Of a DNA stretch of 35,187 bases, positions 1-11,758 are shown piece after piece; the first letter of the stretch is position 1, and each line of letters begins with the position of its first letter. Source of the DNA: Neolentinus lepideus HHB14362 ss-1 (lineage: Eukaryota > Basidiomycota > Agaricomycetes > Gloeophyllales > Gloeophyllaceae); contig KV425690.1 in assembly GCA_001632425.1 (NCBI GenBank), forward strand, positions 1,118-36,304, read 5' to 3'. The position numbers and the translations under genes are program-made. Under the pieces are notes generated by a model. That model worked only from the letters and a program-made list of their open reading frames with translations. It had not been told where the DNA came from and made no database searches.

Positions 1-10
1 CAAAGTCGGT

Positions 11-77
11 CATGCCAGGCATGCCATGCACATGCCGTGCATGTTGGCATGTTGGCTGCTTTTGGAATGGCATGCCG
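11..77. repeat. GCATGC-rich low-complexity stretch
   Basis: Short palindromic words (GCATGC, CATGCC, GGCATG) recur about eight times in some 65 bases. A reading frame runs through it, but the peptide is biased and resembles nothing I know. I see no gene from here to about 560. Confidence 0.4.
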
Positions 78-561
78 GTGGATTACCCATTTGGGCAAGT
101 GCATGATCCATATAAGGAAATGGCATGGGGCAGCGAAGGGTTCGCTGCCATGTTTATAGTGTTAGGGAAGTGGCTGTGTGGGAATTTGGATTTTCGGGAG
201 CTACCACCAACGCTATCCATCATCTCGGCTAGCCTAGGACTGTAGTCCGTTCTGATTCTGTGAAATGAGCTCTGTCTGTCACCTCGCATTGCACATCCAC
301 GATTGGTGCGTCAGTGCATGTCAACACTTTCTGCAGAGGGAGGCTGGGTTGTTTAAGGGCTTGGACTTAAGCTTGAGGTTCAGGCTCTAGATGAGGCTTG
401 GGATGTTGGAATATATGTATTTACCTGTACATGTGCATTATATACCCAATACATGGCTTTTCCTATATAGAAATTGGTTGGAATATCAGGAAGGAATAGT
501 TGTACATGAACGAATGAAAATAGACTGTTGAACGGTTGAATCCAGCCAAATTCCGCCGTTT

Positions 562-702
562 TAACACCGGTCGAAACTCCTCAATTGCCGGCCTAATTTG
601 ATCCGGTAGTTTCGTACAGTTAAAGGTCCAGTTTCGACCAGTTGACGACTGAAATTCATTCGTTTGGTGGTTGGAACTACCGGTCAAATTTAGGCCGGTC
701 TC
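562..702. repeat. Short inverted-repeat (MITE-like) element, CCGG family
   Basis: An inverted repeat of about 21 bases (588-608 and 678-698, arm core CCGGCCTAA) encloses about 70 bases. The whole stretch aligns by eye to the right end of the larger element at 19728-20886: both share ACACCGGTCG, then GGTAGTTTCGTA or GGTGGTTTCGTA, then the terminal TTTAGGCCGGTCTC. It is therefore either a deletion derivative or a solo end of that family. No coding capacity is seen. Confidence 0.6.
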
Positions 703-832
703 ACGTACCCAGAGCTTGACTAATACTAAAATATTACAACGACCATGTACATTGAGAGACTACACAACACACGTGAATTGCACATTTACCCTCAGCAGCA
801 GCGCAAAAATACAAAGAGGACCAGCCAATATA

Positions 833-3800
833 TCAATACCCTTTCCCCGGGCTCGGACTCCTCAGCCGTGTCATCTTCGGCTGGGGAGACAACGTATCTC
901 GCGGATCCTTCACCAGCTCGCTCTCGACAAACGTGCTCGGGTCCAGGTCCCGGCTCGGGTCGTACCGCCCGTACGACGACCGCGAGCCCAGTGACGACGC
1001 CGACGACACCTTCTTCAGCCGGGGCTTCTCGCCGTAGGTGGGAAGCTGAGCGAAGGGGGCGCCGGGGGTATTTCCTGCGCCTGACGTGTTGAGGGGCACC
1101 TGCAGAGGACGAGGGGACCACACGCTGTCTGAGCCAGCGCGCGACATCGACTGCTGGCTGCGGCTGCGATTCGGATGCGTATATATCGGCTGCTGCTGGT
1201 TCGACAACGGGTTCGCATAGAGCGGCTGCTGCGGTGTCGCCGACCGCGATATTGGTGACGCCAGCGGGCGCATGTATATGGGCTCGTGTGTTGGCGGCAT
1301 AGTCCCAGGGAATATTGGCGCGGGGACCGGGACCGGGTTCTGTCGCGGACTAGCGTTGCTGAGGCGAGACGGGGAACGGCCACCTGGCATCAGATTGGGA
1401 GGGACATGGCGGGGCGAGGATTGGGGCGGGAGCTGTGAGCTTCGGCCGAGCGGGCTCGGGGTGAGATAGGACGGGTTCGGGCTTGCGAGGCGTGAGCTGG
1501 AGTTCATCGTCGTTCGTCGTGACGTCTCCGGAGTCTGATATCACAACCAGATCAATGTCAGCGCTTTCCAACGTATTTTAACAAAAAGAAACACGCACTG
1601 GACTCTGAATACTGATATCCGGCGCCGGAGCAGCGTCCGTCGACACCGTCCTGCGATGATACCCACCCGCACCCAAAGCCAGACCCGCTGGGGCGCGGCG
1701 GGGGGAAGCGGCAGAGAATGACCTCTGATGCCGCGTCTCAGGCGCAAGCGGCGCCGGCGTGGAGAGGTGGGCAGGACGTCGGTGCGAGTAGTAGTGGTCC
1801 TGTCGAGGCGGCTATTGAAAGGAATATTAGTCTTTGATAGAAAGCGAAAACATCGAGGATATGGATTTCGCGCGCACCTCAGGCCCAGCACCCCTCCCCT
1901 GATAAGGATCCCCTAGCTCCCGATTACTCCTAGCCGGACTCCCTTCATACGGCTTCGTATACACGCCCTCTTCCCTCCCATCCCTCGCGTATCCCCCTCG
2001 CTCCTGCGGAGGGCCTCCATACCTCCCTCCGCGCACGGAGCCCCTCTCGCTCACCCCCTCATCGATTACGCTCAGCCTCCCCGCTCCACCTCCCACTGCC
2101 ATCCCGGCAGCCGGCCCCGGACTCCTAAAGTTACTCAAACCCAGACTGCCCATCCCGCGCGAGCTCAGTGACGGGTTCGACGTCTCACTGTGCGCCAGGC
2201 CTGGGATCGACGGCTGCGCGTGCAGCTGATTCGTAAAGTCGCGCGTTAGCAGCGGCCTGCCTGCGCTCGAGGTGTCAGATTTCGGGGGGAGCGGCGGGGG
2301 AGCGGGCGACGGGTTTCGCGCTAACCGTTCCTGACCAAAGACGTTTGCATTGGGTCCTGGAGAACGCGCCCGTAGCCGCGCACTCGTTGAACCTGGAGAA
2401 CGCGGCGGCATCGCATACATGCTCGGGCCTGGAGACCTGGACGGCGCACGCTCGTACCCCGCGCCCGGCATCGGATTCCAGTGGTCGGGGGGCACGTCGA
2501 TGGGGGCGTGTCGCGGAGACGGGCTGGGTGTTGCTGACATCGATCCACCCATCTCATGCGCAGGCGGCACATGGATGTACCCGTCCCCGCCTGATGTCGG
2601 GATCCAGTTGTCGGGGGGGATGACGATCGGGGCATGCCTTGGAGAGGGGACAGGGTTGTGGATCGGTATTGGGGTGAAGTCGGCGTTCTGATTGGGTATA
2701 GGGGATCTGGAGGGTATAGGAGCTTGAGACGGCATGCGGTTGAGCAGGGAGGAGGGTGAGGGTCGGGTCGGGATAGGCTGGACGGGGTCGGGCATTGGGG
2801 ATGCGCGGACGGGAGTGTTCGTGCGGACTGGTTCGGGAGGAGGCGGGAGAGGGTTCGGACGGGGGGATGGTTCGCGTTGTGGCTGAGATGTGGCGTAGTC
2901 ACGGGCGCGGACAGGATGGTCGGGTTGGCGCTGAGCATAGTCGCGAGCCCTACGCTCGTTTGAAGGCGACGGGGGGAAGTTGATCAAGCGTGGTGGTAGA
3001 CCCTCCGAGGACCTACCATAACCTCCTCCATCTCCCTCCACTCCTTCCTCTCCTTCACCTTCCTCTCCATACTCCTCCACACCCTCATCGCCATCCTCGT
3101 CAATTATCCGGCGCACATCCTCATACTCGTCCCCATCGGTCCGCACTCGTCCATCATCATACCCCACACTCCGCCCCTCCTCATACCCCATACTTCTCCC
3201 CGTCCGCAAGCCCTCTTCAAATCCAATCCGCCTCCCCTCCTCCCTCGCCAAATTGATCATCTTCTCCTCCTTCAGCATCCGGGCTGTCTTCCTCGCGCGC
3301 GCCGCGGCGGCCTCCGCATCCTCTCTCTTCGCCTCGACGTCCTTAACGATGTCCTGCGCACGCAGGATCTCGCGCTGGGCGGCCTCGTATTGGATCTTGT
3401 AGAGTGCGACTTCTTCGCGGCCGCGCGCAGCATCGAGCTCGGCAGAAATGCGCAGGTCGTTAGCTTCCCGTAGGCGGTGCCCGAGATCGAGGACGCGCTG
3501 CTCTGCATACGCAGCGCGCTGGGACTCGGCTTCGATGCGATCGAGGGCGTGGTTATACGCCCTGCGGAGCTCGCGGACTTCATACTCCTCCTCCGCGAGG
3601 ATCTTGGCGAGCTCCTTTGTCGTATAGGACGCATATTCGCCTCGTTTAGTGTAGCGCCGCGAGGAAGCCCTAGATCGGCGGCGGCGGGTGAGGGAGTTCT
3701 CTTCGGACTGGGACTCGGGGGAGAGCAGAGAGTCGCGCGGGGAATGTCCATCGGAGGGTGCGTTGGTGGTCTGAGCTTGCCAGCGGTCTACGTGTTCGCG

Positions 3801-3896
3801 TAGGGCGGAGCTAGAGATGAGTGTTTGACTTTCGGTTAAAGACAACAACCTCCGAACGTACCCTTCTGAGCCCTCTGAGTAATTCAAATCGTCCAT
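833..3896 (-). CDS. Coiled-coil, proline-rich protein with a GX3 repeat (hypothetical)
   Basis: Three exons give 977 aa: 3896..1878, 1811..1599 and 1534..833. The introns (66 and 64 bp) start GTGCGC and GTGCGT, end TAG and CAG, and are both phase 0. The first exon alone stays open for 689 codons. Residues about 92-220 are a charged, Ala/Glu/Arg-rich predicted coiled coil. Residues 221-249 carry eight glycines spaced exactly every fourth residue. An acidic Glu/Gly stretch follows (about 253-293), then a long disordered Pro/Ser/Arg region to the C-terminus with two copies of an SPRHAPI..PPD.W motif and several RSPGP repeats. There is no signal peptide or membrane segment. The architecture suggests a cytoskeletal or scaffold-type protein, but I do not recognise the family and assign no function. 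The start ATG has no in-frame competitor upstream. Confidence 0.8.
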
Positions 3897-4643
3897 CGCT
3901 ATCGACTGCGGAGATTACACCGTTATCGCAGCTCGCGGTCGTGTAGATGTAGACAGAGCGTTATAAGCTGCACAATGGGCAGACAACGTGTTCATGAAAC
4001 GAGTTCAAGGAGGAAAGACCGAAGATCCGTGCTGGTAAGCGTCATCTTTGTTGTGTACCGGATTCTATAAGTGTACTTGCTATGTCGGGAATAAGAGGCC
4101 TATACCTCGCTCGGAACCTCGAACGGTCTGCAGGCGAGGGGGGAGAGGGCTAAGCGAATGTTGAAAGAGGACTGAGTATAGGTTGCATCGAACAGGGGCG
4201 TGACAACCACTAGGCTCGTGAAGGGGGCGTTTCTGCTCATCTACCTTTTTTTGTCTCTTCGCGAGATCATTTCGATAACGACGCTAAACCACTGGACTTT
4301 GGGTAATAGCTACTGCATCGTCGATCATAATTGGCTGTCTGCGCCTCCGTTCCCCGTACATGATGCAGACCGAACCCTACAGCTATCTTCTAGCCGTATA
4401 AATATACCCTATTTACGAACGCGCGAGAACATAGTGAGATGTAGTGACGTACGCGGGACGATAAGACACTCATGGAGCAGCGATACTCGACAACACGGCA
4501 GGTAAAGGGACTACCATCTTATGGTCGACACGGTTTGCCGAAACCTAGGATGAGCCTGCGAAGGTCCCATTGTCTAAGCTCGGATGCTGGGAAAGGAGCC
4601 GAAGAGACAGTAAACCACCAAGTAAGTGTAGGTGTCGGACAGC
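3897..4643. other. Intergenic region, no gene seen
   Basis: This lies between the starts and ends of two minus-strand genes. It holds only short open frames with biased composition. The first about 200 bases are presumably 5' leader and promoter of the coiled-coil gene. A possible 3' exon of the next gene lies at 4519-4555. Confidence 0.4.
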
Positions 4644-5105
4644 TCACGGAAAATCTTCTTCTGACAGCCACAAAGCTTGGTTGACTAGTATGATGCACAG
4701 CACTAGACCGAGCAAGGTTCGCACAATCCAAGCCCCAAACGCAAGGCGTATCAGTGACAATGGCAGCCCGTCATCAAGGAACCAGAGCGTGATCCGAGAA
4801 ACCAACGGAAATGAAGTTGAAGTAGCGCCTGTGGAAACATAGCTGACTATCAAGATGTACACAGGCCGCATACCAGTGGTTAGAGTTCGAAAGGTCCAGG
4901 CATCGACAGTATCGACAAGACCGGTAGAAAAGTACACGCTGACTGCAACGACTGTCCGTGCAAGGCCACAAATATCTAGAGCAGAGGTTTTGGCCGCCAT
5001 CAGAACCAAATTGGAGAAGAGCATAGGAAGATAGCGTCGACACCATCGTACGCCGAAGTTGGAGGCCGCTGATAATTCATCAAAAGACCAGAACGAAATC
5101 GACAT
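4644..5105 (-). CDS. Putative multi-pass membrane protein (hypothetical)
   Basis: A 153-codon frame is rich in hydrophobic stretches: one around residues 25-62 and two or three more between about 82 and 147. It has balanced codon use and no stop. Its end may be an intron rather than a true stop. The terminal codons contain a GTGAGC donor (exon edge 4648), and a CAG acceptor at 4556-4558 would add 11 codons ending with TAA at 4519-4521, giving 164 aa. The 5' end is uncertain: other exons could lie between 5105 and 5263. It is divergent from the ribosomal protein gene, with under 300 bases between them. I do not recognise the family. It could also be a decayed gene. Confidence 0.4.
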   Translation of the reverse strand: MSISFWSFDELSAASNFGVRWCRRYLPMLFSNLVLMAAKTSALDICGLARTVVAVSVYFSTGLVDTVDAWTFRTLTTGMRPVYILIVSYVSTGATSTSFPLVSRITLWFLDDGLPLSLIRLAFGAWIVRTLLGLVLCIILVNQALWLSEEDFP

Positions 5106-5382
5106 ACAGAGAGGAGCATCGAGCTATAATCGAGTCCACGAGCACGTCGACTGCACGCCGACGAGAGATGTTCTCGACGCTGATCACGACGGCAACACCA
5201 ACGCGCTTCGAGACTGTAGAGCGCGTCGTCCTCGGAGTCGGATGTCCGATGCGTCACGGTCACACCGACTATACAGCAACGTTACGCCACCCAAATCTTA
5301 TTTTCTCACAGCCCCCACCGCCGTGCTCGTCACTAACTAACCCTCCTCAAGGTCGCAAACCCCGTCCTATCCAAAACTCAGC

Positions 5383-6357
5383 ATGAGGTGCGCAACGTCT
5401 CCCACAGCATACGCCAGAACTGGGTACTAATCCACTATCGCACGAGAGCAGCGGAAGTAAGCTCTCAGTGGCAAGCGTGCGGGGCTCCGTCAAGGAACTG
5501 CTCGCCGAGGCCAACGGCGAGAAGAAGCGCAAGTTCGTCGAGACGATCGAGCTCCAGATTGGCCTGAAGAACTACGACCCCCAGCGCGACAAGCGTTTCT
5601 CGGGTACTGTCAAGTGCGTTAGCACTTCATGTGCTCGGTAGAGGGAGGCGCTGATGCGTCTGGTGTGGTTGTTTAGGCTCCCGAACATCCCCCGCCCGCG
5701 CATGTCCATCTGCATTCTCGCCGATGCTGCGGATATCGACCGCGCAAAGCAGATCGACCTCGAGTACATGTCCGTTGAGGACTTGAAGAAGTGTGTAGAT
5801 ACGTCTGGTAAGATTTCGAGCAGATACTAATTGAAGTCATTCTGCGCGGCAGGCTCAACAAGAACAAGAAGCTTGTCAAGAAGCTCGCAAAGAAGTATGA
5901 CGCCTTCCTCGCCTCTGAGGCCCTGATCAAGCAGATCCCACGTCTCCTTGGGCCCGGTCTGTCGAAGGGTGTGTGCAGTGCTGCTTTGTGAAGTGCTTAG
6001 ATGTGATACTGAATATGATGCGATTCTCGGCTAGCCGGCAAGTTCCCCACGCCCGTCTCGCACTCCGAGGACTTAAACAACAAGCTCAACGAAGTCCGTT
6101 CGACCATCAAATTCCAACTCAAGAAGGTCCTATGTCTCGGCGTTGCCGTCGGCCATATCGAGATGACCGACGACCAGGTGCTTGGAAACGTCATGTTGAG
6201 TGCGTAATATCCCAATTCTGCTATGCAGTTCCTTGTACTGAAATGTGTCTATTCCTCAGGCATCAACTTCCTAGTCTCGCTTCTCAAGAAGAACTGGCAG
6301 AACGTCAAGTCGTTGCACATCAAGAGCACGATGGGCAAGCCCATTCGTCTCTACTAA
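5383..6357 (+). CDS. RPL10A: 60S ribosomal protein L10a (uL1)
   Basis: This is a core large-subunit protein of the L1 stalk, which helps release deacylated tRNA from the E site. Six coding exons (5383-5387, 5458-5613, 5677-5790, 5853-5968, 6035-6199, 6260-6357) give 217 aa, the usual length for eukaryotic L10a. Recognisable blocks are [54 protein letters not shown] and the terminal [10 protein letters not shown]. The start was chosen because only ATG-AG joined to T-AAG restores the conserved MSK N-terminus, so the first coding exon is just 5 nt. All introns are 60-70 bp with GT-AG ends; the first has a TACTAAT branch-like sequence. The upstream stretch is pyrimidine-rich, as usual for ribosomal protein promoters. 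Intact. Confidence 0.97.
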
Positions 6358-9300
6358 GGCTCTTCACCCTTCCCTCCACCATGACTAAGACGAGCGGCTA
6401 GGACGGACCAGGGACCGCAATGCACGACATGAAGCCCCGCACGCTTGGACCAACGGCTTCCGGGGGTTGGGAGTCGATTGGGAGCTGATGCGGTTCCTGT
6501 TTTCTATTTCCTGCTCGTTCGTTTCTGGAGGGCTGGGGACTATGCTGTATGTACTATGCAATGCAGGTAGTATACGATAAGCTATGATCTTGGGTGTGCC
6601 ACTGAGTAACGAGCCAGAACGTCATCCCGAGTGTGAAACCGACAAGCTGGCTGCTCAGATCCCGCTTACGACGACGGCAAGAAGGCAGTCGACGGCGTTC
6701 CTATACGTTGGTGTCGTGGGTTCACCGAATCCTTAACCAGCAGCCACGAGGATGGACAGTGTCTGCATTTGTGGCACGTCTACTCGCACTTCATTCGCGC
6801 CGTGAACCTTGCATTAATTTAGCTCCGCTGTGCCTTCAACGCCGAAGATCTCTGCGCGATCCATTTACCTCACAGCATATCCTGCAGTTAGTCTTCTACG
6901 AGGCTAACAAGCTCGTGGACGTCGGCTAATATTGTGGGGAGTTCGGTAAGATAACTGTTATGAGAGACGGTGATGGCTGGCGCGCGCAGCCGACCTCGCG
7001 CTCGGAAAACCGGGCCGGACGCAAGCCTAGTGTGCCTTCCATTATGGTGGCTGTATTCGCATTGACAACGACCTTCAATTCAAGAAATGAATACAAAACA
7101 CCAGAACAGCAGTACCGTCGGTGACGTGACCATTCAACACTGTACAGGTTTATTCGTGATGGGATCCACTAAACGTTGAGATCGACGAGCAGAGGGAGAT
7201 TCCTTCTCGTCCTTCTCATCCTAGTGCGAGCCCGCGATGTTCCTATTCCGAAGTGTGGCAACGATTGAATATTGAATATTCACCTGTCGCAGTTTCTGCT
7301 AATACCGAGTGCCTGACATCTAGCGGCACGCGGCGACCTGACTTGATATTGTGCGTACGGCCCGCATCTATCACCGCCGACCTGTAGGCCACTCTGGCTG
7401 ATGCTACTCACTGTGCCCTTGGATCTGGCCCAAGCACGGGTGATGTTCTCAAACAGATGGCACCCTGCTAGCCCTCGTAGCCGCTCAATTTACGAGATCA
7501 TGGTGACAGCGGCTAGCGCCCAACACATGCAAAGAATTGCGCTCGTTTCCAAGGGTGCAAACTTCAAACACAAGCCCTCGCTGTGGATGCTGCACCATGT
7601 GCAGTGTCCGCCCCACCGGTGGATCAGCCCGCCATCCCGCGCCTAAAATTTTCTTTACCTGGATCTGCCAGACTCTGTTTTCTGACTCTCATTTCCACAT
7701 TGTGGGTCCTTGCGTCCCACTTTGAGCCGATGCGCTCTGGATCGTCCGATGCTTCTACTGGATTGTTTGCGCAAAATGCATTTGCATGCGTCGTGACAAT
7801 ATACAGCGATACCTCTACATTGATCTTCATGTCCAGTTATCCCATCTCAAGGCTCTGTGAATATACCGCTCGTCTATACAGTTTACAGCAGGTACGTTCT
7901 TCACCTCACATTTGTGACAAGCTTCTACCGTTGAACTAAGATCAAGGCTCGCGCACTTCCCGCCACCCACGTCACGACCCCGCTACGCCCTTGACAGCTT
8001 GTCATTGTAGCAGGAAATTCCACAGATTCTGAGCTTTCCTACTTACGACATGTGCTTCTTTGCCACTTTGCGAGCACGGGAATCCCCTGATTCGCCACAT
8101 TCAGTGGCGGCGTTCTTGTGCTATTTATTCGTCTTCGGCGCCGAGTCCTGATGCACGCGCACTCTAAAAGTTCAAGGAAAGTTTCAAATCCTGATGCATG
8201 GTAATAGCGATGCTTGGACATACACTCTTGTGACACCCGAATGTGTTGGTGCGTTAATTTCGTCAGCACAGAGAAAAGAAACAGCGCAAGATTGATCGGT
8301 CAGTCTATTTCCTGCAGAGTTTCGAATTCACAATTTGTTGATGCGCTCCACACTCATGCCTTCAAATCTATCTGGTATATTATGAAAAGCAAGGCACGTA
8401 CGATACAGGTGCGTCGACAGACGGGTTAGTCGATTGCCCCAAGCACTATCCAACCATCAGCCGCCTTCTACGCAGGTACAAATTACTTTCTTTAGCAAAA
8501 AGAGAACTTTAGTGGTGCAAACATGAAGCGAAGTCTGCTAACGGAGTCTAGAACGCGCTACGTCAGTTTTACATGAGAGAGAATGTAACTCAGAAAATCT
8601 GCAGACAGGACGGACGTCCGAATGGTCGTGCGGCCACATTATTTCCCCTGGGGCAATAATTAAATCTCCGAATGCTAACGCTCGTACCTTTGTAGTGGAG
8701 CGCACTGTCTAACTGCAATAAGCGCTATGCTCTGGAAAGACTCGTATGTTAATCTATCATCTAACGCCCATTCACTCAGTGCCTTGGGATATTTTCCCGA
8801 TGGCTGCCCGAGGCTAAAAACGAAATAGGCTGGGCTCGGTGCAATGATGACCGACTGTTGAAACCGTCCATCCTCGCATTCGTACGTTTTGGCGTCGGTG
8901 TCGCCCTTCGAGCGCTGACTCGTTGTCCGACCAGGAAGGACGCAAGTTCGTGATGAACGAACGGAGAGATAGGTGTATATGACAATTATAGGTTGACGAT
9001 GCGCCAAATATTCTCGTCTGTTCTGTCTCCTCATCCCCTCGACGGCAAGCCGCAAGACGCGTCCTACCGGCGATCACCAAGCAAGTGCGAGATTCACGCA
9101 TCATCTGCTCACACGACGATGTGTTGAACTCGACATGCACTCACCGCCGTTCCTTACCCAGATACTATCAGCGGTGTTCCGTGAAGACGCTCGAATCCGC
9201 GATGGTTCTCATACCAACAAAGCCTGTTATAAGTAGTTCAGTGGACGTGGACCCAAGCTCGAAATCTGAACTCTCATCGGGGTCTCACTATGTCCGATAC

Positions 9301-11758
9301 AGTACACAGGTTCCACTCGCCTATCAGTACATTCTACGCTACACAAACATCAAGTATCTTCTCCATTATGGACAAAGCAATCGCGTAAGGCGTTCCGGTG
9401 GGGAAGGAGTTTCGGCGGTCCCTATACAGTCTATTTTCTGGCTTCGGTCAGCCGGTGCTCACTGAAACTCGCTGTAAAAACAAGACACCGAACTCCATGC
9501 TAGGGCGCCAGGATCTCGCGACTTCCCGCTCTACAGTTCCACGAGATCTTCAGCAGACAGTTCCGTCTGTGTATTTTTGTCGACGCCCATTTGTCATGTC
9601 TTTGCCCTCTGGATACCTTGTTCTTGAATAACCCAGTCGTCACTTGGACTTGACTCCTTGGTAAAGGACATCCGTATCTCGTACCACTCGACCACTTCCC
9701 ACCGATCAGACTCTGCTACTCACGACCGGATCGACTGCTGGTACTGGGTGCATCTCAGCTCGAGGGTACGTTTCGGCGGTCAGTGTGGGTCACTGAAGCT
9801 GATGAGAAACTATTATTGTCGTGGATTTATGAACATCATTATGATCGCTTTTCCAAGAGCTTGTCGCACCACCTTCTATGGCGACCAAACGACTCGGTCC
9901 TTTGGACGAACATAGACCATCGCGGACAGTACTAGGCTAACCCGCCAAGTCATTACTGGGTCTTGTGTCAGTTTGCGGACACCATAACGCCAGCTTTACC
10001 ACGTTCGCTCTTGTAATGACCCGACCTTTCAGGACAATCTTATCTGGGATGCATCAAGAAGACCGTTATTTATACTCGACTCCTCTTTGGCGCAGTCGTG
10101 TCCACGACTTGTCAGCTGGGGCAGATCGTGTTGGATGATTGATGCTTACCGCCCTGCTGTCGGTTCGATCAGCGATGTAGACTGCTATCGGTCGCCACGT
10201 TACATGTTTGTGGTCAAAACAGCATTCGGTGAGCTTCCTGCGCAGCGGCGAAAGGGCTCATGCCGCGTCAATAATGCCGTCGCCATTTCGTAGATAGATA
10301 TTGAGCGGGGCTTATCGAATCAAGCTCCGCGTTCAACAGAATTGTGAAAGAGCGAATAAGATGCAGGGAGATCAATAGAACTATTCGTTCTACGGCTCTG
10401 GTTGGACAAGCTGACCTAGGTTGGCCCTCCTCGGGCCAATTTTGTCTGGCCATGATCGCCGCTCCAGCCTACTCGCTGGCATCCGGGGTACCCAGCAGTC
10501 GAGTCTGGAGCTAGTCGATTGACATTTAGCTTGTCCAATGGCAGAAGAGGAAGATTGACGTGAGATTTACATAGAAAGCTAGCACCGTCGTGGGGAACCA
10601 GTTCTGGGATGTACTTCCGCGAAGGCCACTTAGTGGGTGTGGCTAGAACCGGAGGCACTCTCGTATTATCTAGGCAATGCGCAAGTCATGCACACGATGC
10701 GGGTGACCCCGCTGCAGGACACGTTTCAAATGGAATACGGAGCCACGAACCAAGTGGCTTCTATTCCTCAGAGTCCCTCTGGCTTGCTTTCGTCTCATCC
10801 ATGTGCCTTTGTGTTATCGAGGCATACGTAAAAGCAGCCCCAGCGCTCTTGCAGTTAGTGTTCTTCTGGAGGACGCAGCGTCCGCTCAAGAGCTCGCTCG
10901 GTAGTTCGATCGATGAACTGGTCACGAGATAGGATGCTTCTCGCACAGATTTGGGTGGCAGAAATGAAATAGACGGTGCGGCGGGAAGAGGCACCGGTTA
11001 GCCGGGAGACGGTGTTTCGCAACGGTAACACAAACAGGAGGCACGTTGCTGGAAGCGGGAGGAGAGCGTGAGTGCGTCGAAGATACATAAACCAAGGCTC
11101 GGTGCCAATGCGGTGCCGCAGAGAGGCTGGTGGCTGAAGTAATTCTGCTTCGATCACGGACGTACCGGGTGGCCATTGTGGCAGGTTCTGAGGAGGATTG
11201 CCTGGTCACCCTTGTTTGCGAAGGAGATCTCGATTCGGGGGTCCTTGATGCACGCGAAGCTTGCAATCCAGCGGCACAGATGCTGTAAATGACGTGTAAA
11301 GCCCAGACTCAGCGTTCCTGGAGTAAGTGCGGCCCACTTGTTTCAGCGCACGGTGGGTGGCCACCTGCGGCCGGGTGTGCAGTCGTGCCATGCCCGGCTT
11401 ATGAAGAACAAGAAAAGAAGCAACAAAGTGGAAGGGCAACAGACGGCAACAAACTACGTCTCGAAGAATGGAAAAACGGCGCCCATCACAAGGAAGCGGC
11501 AACCGAAAGTCGTGGCCGGATAAGGCTGTCTTTCGCAGAGGGCGAGCGGGCTTCGGAGGCTCTTTGATCGGCCTATCGGAACCAAAATCACAGCCTGTGA
11601 CCATCAAAAGTAATTATGGCTTCGCGACCCGACACTATGGAAAACAGAAATCCGAAAAGTCTATCCAAGCCAGCCTCTTTATCTAGCCCGACACTCCTTC
11701 ATAACGGGCGCTCGTCTCTCTACTCGTTCTCCTTTTCGCTTCGCCACTCTACCCTCGA
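6358..11758. other. Gene-poor region, about 5.4 kb
   Basis: Only short open frames of under about 130 codons occur, on both strands, none with a recognisable motif, repeat or sustained codon bias. The first 200 bases are probably the 3' UTR and terminator of the ribosomal protein gene. The last about 150 bases (C/T-rich, from about 11690) are likely the 5' UTR and promoter of the zinc-finger gene. I saw no tRNA, tandem array or obvious transposon end inside. It may be old, eroded repeat. Confidence 0.45.

Noticed and set aside
1541..1891. A 116-codon minus-strand frame between the two long exons of the coiled-coil gene
   Set aside because: A different frame with two in-phase introns joins the flanking exons into one protein; this frame is its shadow.
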